DNA of 64,000 nucleotides from JBDSSS01 sp963764195. GTDB taxonomy: Bacteria; Actinomycetota; Actinomycetes; Actinomycetales; Dermatophilaceae. The stretch spans positions 186,001-250,000 of the forward strand of contig CAVXRG010000003.1 of assembly GCA_963764195.1 (NCBI GenBank), read 5' to 3'. Below, one piece after another: positions 1 to 8,185 of the stretch. The notes under the pieces were generated by a model. The model searched no databases and was not told the DNA's origin. It saw only the letters and a list, made by a program, of their open reading frames with translations. The position numbers were made by a program, and so were the translations under genes. Each line of letters begins with the position of its first letter. The first letter of the stretch is position 1.

Positions 1-1
1 G

Positions 2-820
2 GCCATCCAGAAGCTCTCGGCCGAGGACCCGACCTTCCAGGTCCACCTCGACGAGGACACCGGCCAGACGATCATCGCCGGCATGGGCGAGCTGCACCTC
101 GACATCCTGGTCGACCGCATGAAGCGGGAGTTCAAGGTCGAGGCGAACGTCGGCAAGCCGCAGGTGGCCTACCGCGAGACGATCCGTCGCACGGTGGCCA
201 AGTACGGCTACACCCACAAGAAGCAGACGGGTGGCTCGGGTCAGTTCGCGAAGATCCAGATCACCCTCGAGCCCCTGGGTGAGACCGAGGACGGCTCGAT
301 GTACGAGTTCGTCAACGCCGTCTCCGGTGGTCGCATCCCGCGCGAGTACATCCCGTCGGTCGACGCCGGAATCCAGGACGCCATGCAGTACGGCGTGCTC
401 GCCGGCTACCAGCTCGTCGGCATCAAGGCCACCCTCGAGGACGGCGCGTACCACGACGTCGACTCCTCGGAGATGGCGTTCAAGATCGCCGGCTCGATGG
501 CGCTCAAGGAGGCCGTCCGCCTGGCCGACCCCGTCCTGCTCGAGCCGATGATGGCCGTCGAGGTGCGCACGCCCGAGGACTACATGGGCGACGTCATCGG
601 CGACATCAACTCGCGCCGTGGCCAGATCCAGGCCATGGAGGACATCAGCGGCGCGAAGGTCGTCAAGGGCATCGTCCCGCTGTCCGAGATGTTCGGGTAC
701 GTCGGCGACCTGCGGTCCAAGACCCAGGGTCGTGCCAACTACTCGATGGAGTTCGACTCCTACGCAGAGGTCCCCAAGGCAGTCGCCGAGGAGATCATCA
801 AGAAGACCCGCGGCGAGTGA
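2..820 (+). CDS. fusA: Elongation factor G, 3' partial
   Basis: C-terminal 272 codons of EF-G, the ribosomal translocase GTPase; the GTPase domain lies upstream of the window. The frame is open from base 2, so there is no start here. The fragment covers the end of domain III through domains IV and V: a GMGELHLDI segment near residues 27-35, the domain IV block with YRETIR and RIPREYIP, and the SRRGQI segment typical of domain V. It ends at TGA 818-820, 107 bases before tuf, the usual str-operon order. Identification is secure; only the N-terminus is missing. Confidence 0.97.
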   Translation, partial: AIQKLSAEDPTFQVHLDEDTGQTIIAGMGELHLDILVDRMKREFKVEANVGKPQVAYRETIRRTVAKYGYTHKKQTGGSGQFAKIQITLEPLGETEDGSMYEFVNAVSGGRIPREYIPSVDAGIQDAMQYGVLAGYQLVGIKATLEDGAYHDVDSSEMAFKIAGSMALKEAVRLADPVLLEPMMAVEVRTPEDYMGDVIGDINSRRGQIQAMEDISGAKVVKGIVPLSEMFGYVGDLRSKTQGRANYSMEFDSYAEVPKAVAEEIIKKTRGE

Positions 821-927
821 CGACGGGAACATCCCGTAGTCTCTCCCGAGGAAACCACCCCGTAAACAGCGCCACGTCCTGCCCTGGTCGTACGGCGTAA
901 CACACAGAAGTCCTGAGGAGGACCACA

Positions 928-2124
928 GTGGCGAAGGCAAAGTTCGAGCGGACCAAGCCGCACGTCAACATCGGCACCATTGGTCACATTGACCACGGCA
1001 AGACGACGCTGACGGCTGCGATTTCCAAGGTTCTGCACGACAAGTACCCCGACCTGAACCCCCAGTTCGCGTTCGAGGACATCGACAAGGCTCCCGAGGA
1101 GCGCCAGCGAGGCATCACGATCTCGATCGCGCACATCGAGTACCAGACCGAGGGTCGTCACTACGCACACGTCGACTGCCCCGGGCACGCCGACTACGTG
1201 AAGAACATGATCACCGGTGCGGCGCAGATGGACGGTGCGATCCTCGTGGTCGCGGCGACCGACGGCCCCATGCCGCAGACGAAGGAGCACGTCCTGCTCG
1301 CGAAGCAGGTCGGCGTTCCCTACATCGTCGTCGCGCTGAACAAGGCCGACATGGTCGACGACGAGGAGATCCTCGAGCTCGTCGAGATGGAGGTCCGTGA
1401 GCTGCTCTCGGGCTACGAGTTCCCCGGCGACGACCTCCCGGTCGTCCAGGTCTCGGCGCTCAAGGCGCTCGAGGGCGACGAGAAGTGGGGCCAGTCGGTC
1501 CTCGACCTCATGGACGCCGTCGACACCTCCATCCCGACCCCGGAGCGCGACGTCGACAAGCCGTTCCTCATGCCCGTCGAGGACGTGTTCACGATCACCG
1601 GTCGTGGCACCGTCGTCACCGGTCGCATCGAGCGCGGCATCCTCAAGGTCAACGAGGAGATCGAGATCGTCGGCATCCACACCGGGCCGCCGGCCAAGAC
1701 GACGGTCACCGGCGTCGAGATGTTCCGCAAGCTGCTCGACGAGGGTCGCGCCGGCGAGAACGTCGGTCTGCTCCTTCGTGGCACCAAGCGCGAGGACGTC
1801 GAGCGCGGGCAGGTCATCTGCAAGCCGGGCTCGATCACCCCGCACACGGACTTCGAGGCGCAGGTCTACATCCTCTCGAAGGACGAGGGCGGCCGTCACA
1901 CGCCGTTCTACGACAACTACCGTCCGCAGTTCTACTTCCGTACGACGGACGTGACGGGTGTCGTGCACCTGCCCGAGGGCACCGAGATGGTCATGCCCGG
2001 CGACAACACCGACATGACGGTCGAGCTGATCCAGCCGATCGCCATGGAGGACGGCCTGAAGTTCGCCATCCGTGAGGGTGGCCGCACGGTCGGCGCCGGT
2101 CGCGTCACGAAGATCATCAAGTGA
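928..2124 (+). CDS. tuf: Elongation factor Tu
   Basis: 398-residue EF-Tu, the GTPase that delivers aminoacyl-tRNA to the ribosome. G1 is GHIDHGKT at residues 19-26 (Ile for the common Val), G3 DCPGH at 83-87, G4 NKAD at 138-141; all three domains are present and the protein ends VTKIIK. GTG start follows GAGGAGGACCACA. The gap from fusA holds a small hairpin, ACGGGA-aca-TCCCGT, directly followed by TAGTCT (837-842), which could be the -10 of a separate tuf promoter. Transcription probably stops at the hairpin 27 bases downstream. Confidence 0.99.
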   Translation: MAKAKFERTKPHVNIGTIGHIDHGKTTLTAAISKVLHDKYPDLNPQFAFEDIDKAPEERQRGITISIAHIEYQTEGRHYAHVDCPGHADYVKNMITGAAQMDGAILVVAATDGPMPQTKEHVLLAKQVGVPYIVVALNKADMVDDEEILELVEMEVRELLSGYEFPGDDLPVVQVSALKALEGDEKWGQSVLDLMDAVDTSIPTPERDVDKPFLMPVEDVFTITGRGTVVTGRIERGILKVNEEIEIVGIHTGPPAKTTVTGVEMFRKLLDEGRAGENVGLLLRGTKREDVERGQVICKPGSITPHTDFEAQVYILSKDEGGRHTPFYDNYRPQFYFRTTDVTGVVHLPEGTEMVMPGDNTDMTVELIQPIAMEDGLKFAIREGGRTVGAGRVTKIIK

Positions 2125-2150
2125 TCTGACGCACCACCGCTCCATCGGTA

Positions 2151-2180
2151 GGGCCCGTTCCGCTTCGGCGGGGCGGGCCC
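2151..2180 (+). terminator. Terminator hairpin after tuf
   Basis: A 13-bp stem (2151-2163 with 2168-2180, two G-T pairs) closes on a UUCG tetraloop, with TTCC following. A C(UUCG)G loop is exceptionally stable. The T-run is weak, as usual in GC-rich actinobacteria. Confidence 0.85.
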
Positions 2181-2190
2181 TTCCGCTTGC

Positions 2191-2277
2191 CCCGCTGCCC
2201 CGTCGAGTGGGCACTTTGTCCCGCTGCCCCGTCGAGTGGGCACTTTGCCCCGCTGCCCCGTCGAGTGGGCACTTTGT
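2191..2277. repeat. 29-bp tandem repeat, three copies (family A half-sites)
   Basis: Three consecutive 29-base units start at 2191, 2220 and 2249 and differ at a single position. Each is a CCCGCTGCCC spacer plus the half-site CGTCGAGTGGGCACTTTG. The same half-site recurs as inverted pairs at 26089-26204, 41551-41665 and 46843-46884 and singly at 2499. There are no variable spacers, so this is not CRISPR. With the elements at 2301, 2499 and 2541 it fills the 495-base gap between tuf and the next gene; no gene is seen there. Confidence 0.9.
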
Positions 2278-2300
2278 CCCGTGGGCTCGAGCGTGCGCCT

Positions 2301-2385
2301 GGATCAGTCTGCGGATCAGTCTGCGTTCGTGGTCGCCAGGGCAGCACCAGATGCCGACTGATCTGCAGCTTGAGCCCGGTCAGGG
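2301..2385. repeat. Family B structured intergenic repeat, copy 1
   Basis: About 85 bases nearly identical to 2541-2625; the first 44 bases match exactly. The core is an imperfect hairpin: arm 2309-2321 (CTGCGGATCAGTC) pairs with 2356-2368 (GACTGATCTGCAG) with one mismatch. The loop region contains GTTCGTGGTCGCCAGGGC. Confidence 0.85.
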
Positions 2386-2498
2386 CGGCCACTGCGCCTC
2401 GCGGCGTGGGCGGTCGGCGGCCCGCTCCAGCAGTCGCCTCCTGTCGTATGCCGCTGGGCGCCGCCGATGTCGCTCGCCCCACCCGCCGCCCCTCCCTG

Positions 2499-2516
2499 CG
2501 TCGAGTGGGCACTTTG
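2499..2516. repeat. Family A half-site, single
   Basis: GCGTCGAGTGGGCACTTTG, the unit of the tandem array at 2191, standing alone between the two family B copies. No inverted partner is visible nearby. Confidence 0.7.
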
Positions 2517-2540
2517 CTCGGGTGGCCCAGGACCGCGAGG

Positions 2541-2625
2541 GGATCAGTCTGCGGATCAGTCTGCGTTCGTGGTCGCCAGGGCAGCGCCGGGTGCCGACTG
2601 ATGCGCAGATTGAGCCCGGTCAGGG
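2541..2625. repeat. Family B structured intergenic repeat, copy 2
   Basis: Second copy of the element at 2301. Hairpin arms are 2549-2561 and 2596-2608. Its right end runs into the stop codon (2620-2622) of the minus-strand LLM gene, so the element forms that gene's 3' end and may act as its terminator. Confidence 0.85.
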
Positions 2626-3537
2626 GCGGTCGAGCAGGGCCAGGGCCTGCGCGGCGCGGGCGATCGAGGACTCCGTGATCGGGTCGAGGACGAGCATCGC
2701 GTGCACGCACCCGGCCTCGGCGAGGGCCCTGAGGTGCTCCGCCACCGCGGCGGGGGCACCGGGGACGGGGCGGACGTCAGCGGCATACGACGAGTCGCCC
2801 ATCAGGCGGCCCCCACCGTCCTCGAAGCCGACGAGCACGGCCGCGGTGGCGCCGACCTCACCGGGGGCGCGACCCACGGAGGCAGCCGCCTCCTCGACCC
2901 GCGCCCGGACGCCGACGAAGCCCGCGGCGGTGTTGCCGTAGTCGCTCCACCAGGTGTTCCAGAGGTCGACGTGCGGCAGGGTGATGCCGAGCATCCGCGG
3001 CCCCGTCGAGCCGATCATGAGGGGCGGGCCCCCGGGTCGGGTCGGCGGCGGGTCGAGGACGCATTCGGTGACGTCGTGGTAGCGGCCGTGGACGTCGGAC
3101 CGGCCCTCGCGGACCAGCTCGCGGATGATCGTGAAGGCCTCCTCGAAGCGGGACACCCGGGCATCGAAGGGGAAGCCGAACGCGGCATACTCCCGGGCGT
3201 TCCAGCCGGCGCCGAGGCCGAGCAGGAGTCGCCCGCCCGAGATCCCGTCGACGGTGGCGGCCATCTTGGCGAGCATGGCGGGGGAGTGGAAGCTCGTCGA
3301 GGCGACGAAGGGGCCGAGCTCGACCCGCTCGGTGACGGCGGCGACGGCGGCCAGGGACGTCCAGGCCTCCCACGGCCCGCGGGTGAGCCCGCCCGGCAGG
3401 TCGTAGAGCAGGTGGTCGCCGAGCCACAGCGAGTCGAAGCCGGCGTCCTCGGCCCGCCGCGCCATCGCGACCAGCTCTGGCCAGTCCACCCGGCGCTCGA
3501 CCTCGGGCAGCTGCACCCCGACCTTGAGCGGCCTCAT
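2620..3537 (-). CDS. LLM-class (F420-dependent type) oxidoreductase
   Basis: 305-residue luciferase-like monooxygenase-fold protein. The N-terminus has the family pattern of an early strand, then AEDAGFDSLWLGDHLL; SGGRLLLGLGAGWN and FPFDARVSRFEEAFTIIREL in the middle match LLM enzymes with F420 or FMN in a TIM barrel. Actinobacteria carry many F420-dependent members; the substrate cannot be read here. The ATG overlaps the methyltransferase stop by four bases (ATGA), so the two are translationally coupled. The gene ends inside a family B repeat. Fold is confident, cofactor and substrate inferred. Confidence 0.85.
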   Translation of the reverse strand: MRPLKVGVQLPEVERRVDWPELVAMARRAEDAGFDSLWLGDHLLYDLPGGLTRGPWEAWTSLAAVAAVTERVELGPFVASTSFHSPAMLAKMAATVDGISGGRLLLGLGAGWNAREYAAFGFPFDARVSRFEEAFTIIRELVREGRSDVHGRYHDVTECVLDPPPTRPGGPPLMIGSTGPRMLGITLPHVDLWNTWWSDYGNTAAGFVGVRARVEEAAASVGRAPGEVGATAAVLVGFEDGGGRLMGDSSYAADVRPVPGAPAAVAEHLRALAEAGCVHAMLVLDPITESSIARAAQALALLDRP

Positions 3538-4385
3538 CGGGTCGAGCCGGCGGTCGTGTAGCGGACGGTCTGCGTCAGGTGGAGCAGCCCGTCGTCGCCG
3601 CGCGCCGCCTCCAAGGCCCCGGCCACCTGCTCGAGCACGTCGGGCAGCGCGGCCGCGGGCACGGCCGCCCAGAGCTGGCGCATCCCGAGGGTCATCGTCC
3701 AGGCCCGCCACGCCTCGGCGTCGGGGAGCACCACCTCGAGCGCCTCGTCGTGGCACGTGACGTCGACGCCCCCACAGCTCTCGACGAGGGCAGCGAGGGA
3801 CGCGGCGCTGGCAAAGGGCCCCCGCGTCCCACTGGTGCGCGGGTCGAGCTGCCCGGCCGGCGCGTGGGCGAGCACCGCGGCATCGGCCGCCTGCCAGGCC
3901 GCGTCGACCGGGCCGAAGGTGCTCAGGCCGAGACGGCCGCCACGTCGGACGAGCCGGAGCCACTCGCGCAGGGTCGCCTCCGGGTCTGGGTCGAAGAAGA
4001 GCACGAGGGATGCCGTCACGACGTCGTAGGGCGCATCCGGGAGCAGGTCGGCACGGGCTTCCCCGACCATGGTCCGCAGCCAGGTCAGGCCCCGGCGTCG
4101 TGCGTCCGCCGCGAGGTGCTCGACCATGACGGGGGAGAGGTCGACCGCGGTGACCCGGCCCTCCGGACCGACCCGGTCGCAGAGCGGGAAGGTGGCGGCG
4201 CCCCGTCCTGCGCCGATGTCGAGGGCGCTCCCGCCCGCGGTCGGCGCCACGAGGTCGACGAGGCGCGCTGCGATCGGCCGGAACCACGGGACCGTTCCCT
4301 GGTCGTAGCCCGGGGCGAGCTGGTCGAAGAGCCCCGCCACCGCCCTCCGACGCCCGCTGCTGTCATCCATGTCCCGATCGTCCAC
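3534..4385 (-). CDS. Class I SAM-dependent methyltransferase
   Basis: 283-residue Rossmann-fold methyltransferase of the UbiE/Methyltransf_11 type. The SAM motif I is LDIGAGRGAATF near residues 54-65, followed by acidic VDLSP (motif II) and the SLVLFFDP segment (motif IV position). The substrate is unknown. It is first in a two-gene minus-strand operon with the LLM oxidoreductase, coupled through ATGA, which suggests modification and redox steps on one small molecule. A second in-frame ATG five codons in is an alternative start. Confidence 0.85.
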   Translation of the reverse strand: MDDRDMDDSSGRRRAVAGLFDQLAPGYDQGTVPWFRPIAARLVDLVAPTAGGSALDIGAGRGAATFPLCDRVGPEGRVTAVDLSPVMVEHLAADARRRGLTWLRTMVGEARADLLPDAPYDVVTASLVLFFDPDPEATLREWLRLVRRGGRLGLSTFGPVDAAWQAADAAVLAHAPAGQLDPRTSGTRGPFASAASLAALVESCGGVDVTCHDEALEVVLPDAEAWRAWTMTLGMRQLWAAVPAAALPDVLEQVAGALEAARGDDGLLHLTQTVRYTTAGSTR

Positions 4386-4436
4386 CCGCGCCGCCCCTTG
4401 GCGCGAGCGAAACGCGGACCCGACGGGTCCAGCCGG

Positions 4437-4512
4437 CGATCAGTCTGCAGATCTGTCGGCGTCCGTGGTCGTCAGGGCAGCGGCGGACACGGACTGATCC
4501 GCAGGCTGATCG
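4437..4512. repeat. Family B structured intergenic repeat, copy 3 (diverged)
   Basis: A diverged copy with the clearest fold: outer arms CGATCAG (4437-4443) and CTGATCG (4506-4512), then inner arms CTGCAGATCTGTC and GACTGATCCGCAG around a loop containing CCGTGGTCGTCAGGGC, the same loop core as copies 1 and 2. Paired changes between copies are consistent with selection on structure. It lies between the divergent methyltransferase and aminopeptidase genes. Confidence 0.8.
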
Positions 4513-4598
4513 ACCGCGAAGCGCCCTCGGACGGCGGGGGCCGGGCTCCCGGGCAGCACCCCGCACCGCCCGACCAGCTGCCGGATAGGGTCGGGACC

Positions 4599-5915
4599 AT
4601 GGCTCCTTCGTCCCACGCGTTCGACACCGACACCGAGGCGCAGGGGCTCATCGACTTCGTCGACGCCTCACCCACGCCGTTCCACGCGTGCGAGCAGGCC
4701 GCGGCCCGCCTGGCGGGGGCCGGCTTCACCGAGGTGGACGAGCGCGGCCCGTTCCCGACCGAGCCCGGCCGGCACTGGCTGCTCCGTGGCGGCTCCCTCA
4801 TCGCGTGGGACACCGTCGGCGCCCACGCGGCCGGCGCCGGACCCGCCGCTGGCTTCCGCGTCGTCGGCGCCCACACCGACAGCCCCAACCTGCGTCTCAA
4901 GCCCAACGCCGACCACGTCAAGGCGGGCTGGCAGATGCTCGCCGTCGAGCCCTACGGCGGCCTGCTGCTCAACTCCTGGCTCGACCGCGACCTCGGCCTC
5001 GCCGGCCGGGTCAGCATCCGGACCCCCGACGGCGTGAGCACCCGGCTGTTCCACGACCGCTCCCCGCTGCTGCGCGTGGCACAGCTGGCGATCCACCTCG
5101 ACCGCAACGTCTCCGACGGGCTCAAGCTCGACAAGCAGCAGCACATGGTCCCCCTGTGGGGGGTCGGCGACGAGCCCGGCGACGTCACGGCATACCTCGC
5201 CGAGCAGGTCGGGGTGGACCGTGAGGACGTCCTCGGCCACGACGTGATGACGTACCCGACCCAGCCGTCCGAGCGGATCGGACGCGAGCGCGACCTCATC
5301 GCGGCGCCGCGCCTGGACAACCTCGCCACGTCGTATGCCGGCGTGCGCGCCCTGCTCGACGCCTCCGCGAGCGAGCCCGCCCACGTCCCCGTCCTCGTCC
5401 TGTTCGACCATGAGGAGATCGGCAGCCAGTCCGAGCGCGGCGCCGTCTCGACGCTGCTGCCGTCGGTGCTGGAGCGGATCGTCCTCGCCGGCGGGGGAGG
5501 GCGCGACGACTACTGGCGGGCCCTCGCCTCGACGGTCATCGCGTCCGGCGACATGGGTCACGCGACCCACCCCAACTACGCCGACCGCCACGAGCCGCTC
5601 CACCGGATCGTCGTCAACGGCGGCCCCGTCCTCAAGGTCAACACCAACCTGCGCTACGCGACCGACGCGGTCGGGGCGGCCGCCTTCCGGCTCGCCTGCG
5701 AGCAGGCCGGCGTGCCGATGCAGACCTTCGTCACCCGCAGCGACCTGCCGTGCGGCAGCACGGTCGGCCCGGTGACCGCCGCCCTCACCGGCGCGACGAC
5801 GGTCGACTTCGGCGCCGCCACCCTGTCGATGCACAGCGCGCGGGAGCTGATGGGCGCGAAGGACCCGGCGATGTATGCCGCTGCCCTCGCCGCCTTCCTC
5901 GCCCCCACCCGCTGA
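4599..5915 (+). CDS. M18 family aminopeptidase
   Basis: 438-residue zinc aminopeptidase of the aspartyl/lysyl type (DAP, ApeB, ape1 family), cytosolic, removing N-terminal residues from peptides. Metal-site motifs are AHTDSP (H92, D94) and FDHEEIGS (D270, H271, E272-E273); a C-terminal His in SMHSARE near residue 411 completes the site. The ATG lies seven bases after TAGGGT (4586-4591) with no Shine-Dalgarno, so translation may be leaderless. The frame is open far upstream, but that part resembles no protein. The gene sits alone before the S10 leader. Confidence 0.92.
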   Translation: MAPSSHAFDTDTEAQGLIDFVDASPTPFHACEQAAARLAGAGFTEVDERGPFPTEPGRHWLLRGGSLIAWDTVGAHAAGAGPAAGFRVVGAHTDSPNLRLKPNADHVKAGWQMLAVEPYGGLLLNSWLDRDLGLAGRVSIRTPDGVSTRLFHDRSPLLRVAQLAIHLDRNVSDGLKLDKQQHMVPLWGVGDEPGDVTAYLAEQVGVDREDVLGHDVMTYPTQPSERIGRERDLIAAPRLDNLATSYAGVRALLDASASEPAHVPVLVLFDHEEIGSQSERGAVSTLLPSVLERIVLAGGGGRDDYWRALASTVIASGDMGHATHPNYADRHEPLHRIVVNGGPVLKVNTNLRYATDAVGAAAFRLACEQAGVPMQTFVTRSDLPCGSTVGPVTAALTGATTVDFGAATLSMHSARELMGAKDPAMYAAALAAFLAPTR

Positions 5916-5977
5916 CCGCTGCGTTCGAGCAGTGCTTCGAGCAGGGCCAAGGGTGCCCGGTGCGTCGGGGGCACGAT

Positions 5978-6007
5978 TTGGCCGGACCCCGTGGCCTCTG
6001 GCACACT
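5978..6007 (+). promoter_or_regulatory. Candidate promoter and leader of the S10 operon
   Basis: TTGGCC (5978-5983), 18 bases, CACACT (6002-6007). It lies in the 337-base gap between the aminopeptidase and rpsJ, where no gene is seen, so the transcript would have a leader of about 240 bases. Such a leader is the usual place for ribosomal-protein feedback, but I recognise no specific L4-type structure. The -10 is a poor match. Confidence 0.4.
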
Positions 6008-6252
6008 GATCAGGTTGCCTGACGCGCGTTGCTGACCCATGTCGGCGTCGCCGCCCCTCGACGTAAGCACGACGGACTCCTCGCGGAGGCCCGAGGGAAG
6101 CGCAGGTCACCCGGTTCGGCCGGGCACTCCACGAAGGAAGTTGCGCTGAGTTGCGCACTTCCACCGCGAAGCGGGCGCGACACGCCCGACCTCGGGGGTC
6201 GGAGGCCAAGGGAACCGGAGCACGAGTTCGGCGAGAGAGAGACGTAACGGAG

Positions 6253-6561
6253 ATGGCGGGACAGAAGATCCGCATCCGCTTGAAGTCGTATGACCACGAG
6301 GTCATCGACAACTCGGCGCGCAAGATTGTCGACACGGTCACCCGTGCCGGTGCCACGGTCGTTGGCCCGGTGCCGCTCCCGACGGAGAAGAACGTCTTCG
6401 TCGTGATCCGGTCGCCCCACAAGTACAAGGACAGCCGCGAGCACTTCGAGATGCGCACGCACAAGCGCCTCATCGACATCATCGACCCGACGCCCAAGGC
6501 CGTCGACTCGCTGATGCGTCTCGACCTGCCGGCGGACGTCAACATCGAGATCAAGCTCTGA
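6253..6561 (+). CDS. rpsJ: 30S ribosomal protein S10
   Basis: 102 residues, the normal S10 length, starting MAGQKIRIRLKSYDHE and ending INIEIKL-like; S10 is in the 30S head and is also the NusE antitermination factor. The ATG follows AACGGAG. An upstream in-frame ATG at 6151 would add a 34-residue arginine-rich extension with no family counterpart and is rejected. First gene of an eleven-gene run (rpsJ to rpsQ) with overlaps or very short gaps. Confidence 0.98.
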   Translation: MAGQKIRIRLKSYDHEVIDNSARKIVDTVTRAGATVVGPVPLPTEKNVFVVIRSPHKYKDSREHFEMRTHKRLIDIIDPTPKAVDSLMRLDLPADVNIEIKL

Positions 6562-6572
6562 GGTCGATGACG

Positions 6573-7241
6573 ATGACGACGATTGCAACCAAGACCCCCG
6601 ACAAGACCGTCAAGGGTGTGCTCGGCAAGAAGCTCGGCATGACCCAGGTCTGGGATGCCGACAACCGGCTCATCCCCGTGACCGTGGTCGAGGCCGGCCC
6701 CTGCGTCGTGACGCAGGTCCGTGCCGACGAGACCGACGGCTACGCCGCGGTGCAGATCGCCTTCGGTGCGATCGACCCGCGCAAGGTGAACAAGCCCATG
6801 ACGGGCCACTTCGAGAAGGCCGGCGTGACGCCGCGCCGTCACCTCGTCGAGCTCCGCACGGCTGACGCCGGCGAGTACGCGCTCGGCCAGGAGATCACCG
6901 CCGAGTCCTTCGAGGCCGGCCAGCGCGTCGACGCGACGGGCACGACCAAGGGCAAGGGCTTCGCCGGTGTCATGAAGCGTCACGGCTTCCACGGCGTCAG
7001 CTCCTCCCACGGTGCCCACAAGAACCACCGCAAGCCGGGTTCCATCGGTGGCTGCTCCACGCCGGGCCGTGTCTTCAAGGGCATGCGCATGGCCGGCCGG
7101 ATGGGTGGCGTTCGCCAGACGACCCAGAACCTCCAGATCCACGCCGTGGACGCCGAGAAGGGCCTGCTGCTGATCAAGGGTGCCGTCCCCGGCCCCCGCG
7201 GCAGCATCGTCCTGATCCGCACGGCTGCGAAGGGTGCGTGA
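6573..7241 (+). CDS. rplC: 50S ribosomal protein L3
   Basis: About 222 residues. L3 nucleates 50S assembly near the peptidyl-transferase centre. LGKKLGMTQVWD near the N-terminus and the GSIGGCSTPGRVFKGMRMAG loop, which approaches the catalytic centre, identify it. Two ATGs compete, 6567 and 6573; GAGGT at 6560-6564 is two bases from the first and eight from the second, so 6573 is preferred. The stop overlaps the upstream possible GTG of rplD. Confidence 0.97.
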   Translation: MTTIATKTPDKTVKGVLGKKLGMTQVWDADNRLIPVTVVEAGPCVVTQVRADETDGYAAVQIAFGAIDPRKVNKPMTGHFEKAGVTPRRHLVELRTADAGEYALGQEITAESFEAGQRVDATGTTKGKGFAGVMKRHGFHGVSSSHGAHKNHRKPGSIGGCSTPGRVFKGMRMAGRMGGVRQTTQNLQIHAVDAEKGLLLIKGAVPGPRGSIVLIRTAAKGA

Positions 7242-7246
7242 ACCCC

Positions 7247-7861
7247 ATGGCAAACCTTCCCGCTGAGATTTTCGACGTCCAGACCAACGTCCCGCTGATC
7301 CACCAGGTCGTGGTGGCCCAGCTCGCGGCGGCTCGTCAGGGCACGCACTCGACCAAGACCCGTGGCGAGGTCCGCGGTGGTGGGCGCAAGCCCTACCGCC
7401 AGAAGGGCACCGGCCGCGCGCGCCAGGGCTCGACCCGTGCGCCGCAGTTTGCCGGCGGTGGCGTCGTCCACGGCCCGCAGCCGCGTGACTACAGCCAGCG
7501 CACGCCCAAGAAGATGAAGGCCGCCGCCCTGCGCGGTGCCCTGTCGGACCGGGCGCGCCACGACCGCATCCACGTCATCGACTCCATCGTCTCGGGCGAG
7601 CTGCCCTCGGCGAAGGACGCGCTGGCCGTGCTGTCTGGCCTCACCGAGCGGACCAACCTGCTCGTGGTCATCGAGCGCGGCGACGAGCTGACGCTCAAGT
7701 CGGTGCGCAACCTCACCCACGTGCACGTCCTGGTCGCCGACCAGCTCAACACGTACGACGTGCTCTGCGCCGACGACATCGTCTTCACCCAGGCCGCCTT
7801 CGACGCGTTCGTCGCCGGCCCGGTCAAGGCTGACAAGTCCGCCAAGGAGGACTCGAAGTGA
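7247..7861 (+). CDS. rplD: 50S ribosomal protein L4
   Basis: About 204 residues. L4 lines the exit tunnel with an extended loop, seen here as GGGRKPYRQKGTGRARQGS with SRAPQFAGGG-like sequence after it. In some bacteria it also represses its own operon. A GTG at 7238 overlapping the rplC stop (GTGA) is an alternative start; ATG 7247 is preferred for its spacing from GAAGGG. It overlaps rplW by four bases. Confidence 0.96.
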   Translation: MANLPAEIFDVQTNVPLIHQVVVAQLAAARQGTHSTKTRGEVRGGGRKPYRQKGTGRARQGSTRAPQFAGGGVVHGPQPRDYSQRTPKKMKAAALRGALSDRARHDRIHVIDSIVSGELPSAKDALAVLSGLTERTNLLVVIERGDELTLKSVRNLTHVHVLVADQLNTYDVLCADDIVFTQAAFDAFVAGPVKADKSAKEDSK

Positions 7862-8157
7862 GCATCCACACCAAGGACCCCCGCGACATCCTCATCGCGC
7901 CGGTCGTCTCGGAGAAGTCCTACGGGCTGCTCGACGAGGGGAAGTACACCTTCCTCGTCGACCCGCGGGCCAACAAGACCGAGATCAAGATCGCCATCGA
8001 GGCGATCTTCAACGTCAAGGTCGACAAGGTCCACACCCTGAACCGTCAGGGCAAGACCCGTCGCACCCGATTCGGTCTCGGAAAGCGCAAGGACACCAAG
8101 CGTGCGATCGTCTCCCTCCGCGAGGGCTCGATCGACATCTTCGGTGCCGGCGCCTGA
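7858..8157 (+). CDS. rplW: 50S ribosomal protein L23
   Basis: 99 residues. L23 sits at the tunnel exit and docks trigger factor and SRP. PVVSEKSYGLL near the N-terminus and FNVKVDKVHTLN are the family signatures. GTG start, overlapping the rplD stop as GTGA, behind an excellent AAGGAGGA. Confidence 0.98.
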   Translation: MSIHTKDPRDILIAPVVSEKSYGLLDEGKYTFLVDPRANKTEIKIAIEAIFNVKVDKVHTLNRQGKTRRTRFGLGKRKDTKRAIVSLREGSIDIFGAGA

Positions 8158-8185
8158 GATCGACGAAGGATAAGGACACACTGAC

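Noticed and set aside
760..2214. 484-codon minus-strand frame opposite tuf
   Set aside because: Shadow of EF-Tu, which is certain.
2191..2277. CRISPR array
   Set aside because: The period of 29 resembles CRISPR repeats, but there are no unique spacers and no cas genes.
3579..4598. 340-residue N-terminal extension of the M18 aminopeptidase
   Set aside because: It is antisense to the methyltransferase and has no family similarity; the peptidase is full length without it.
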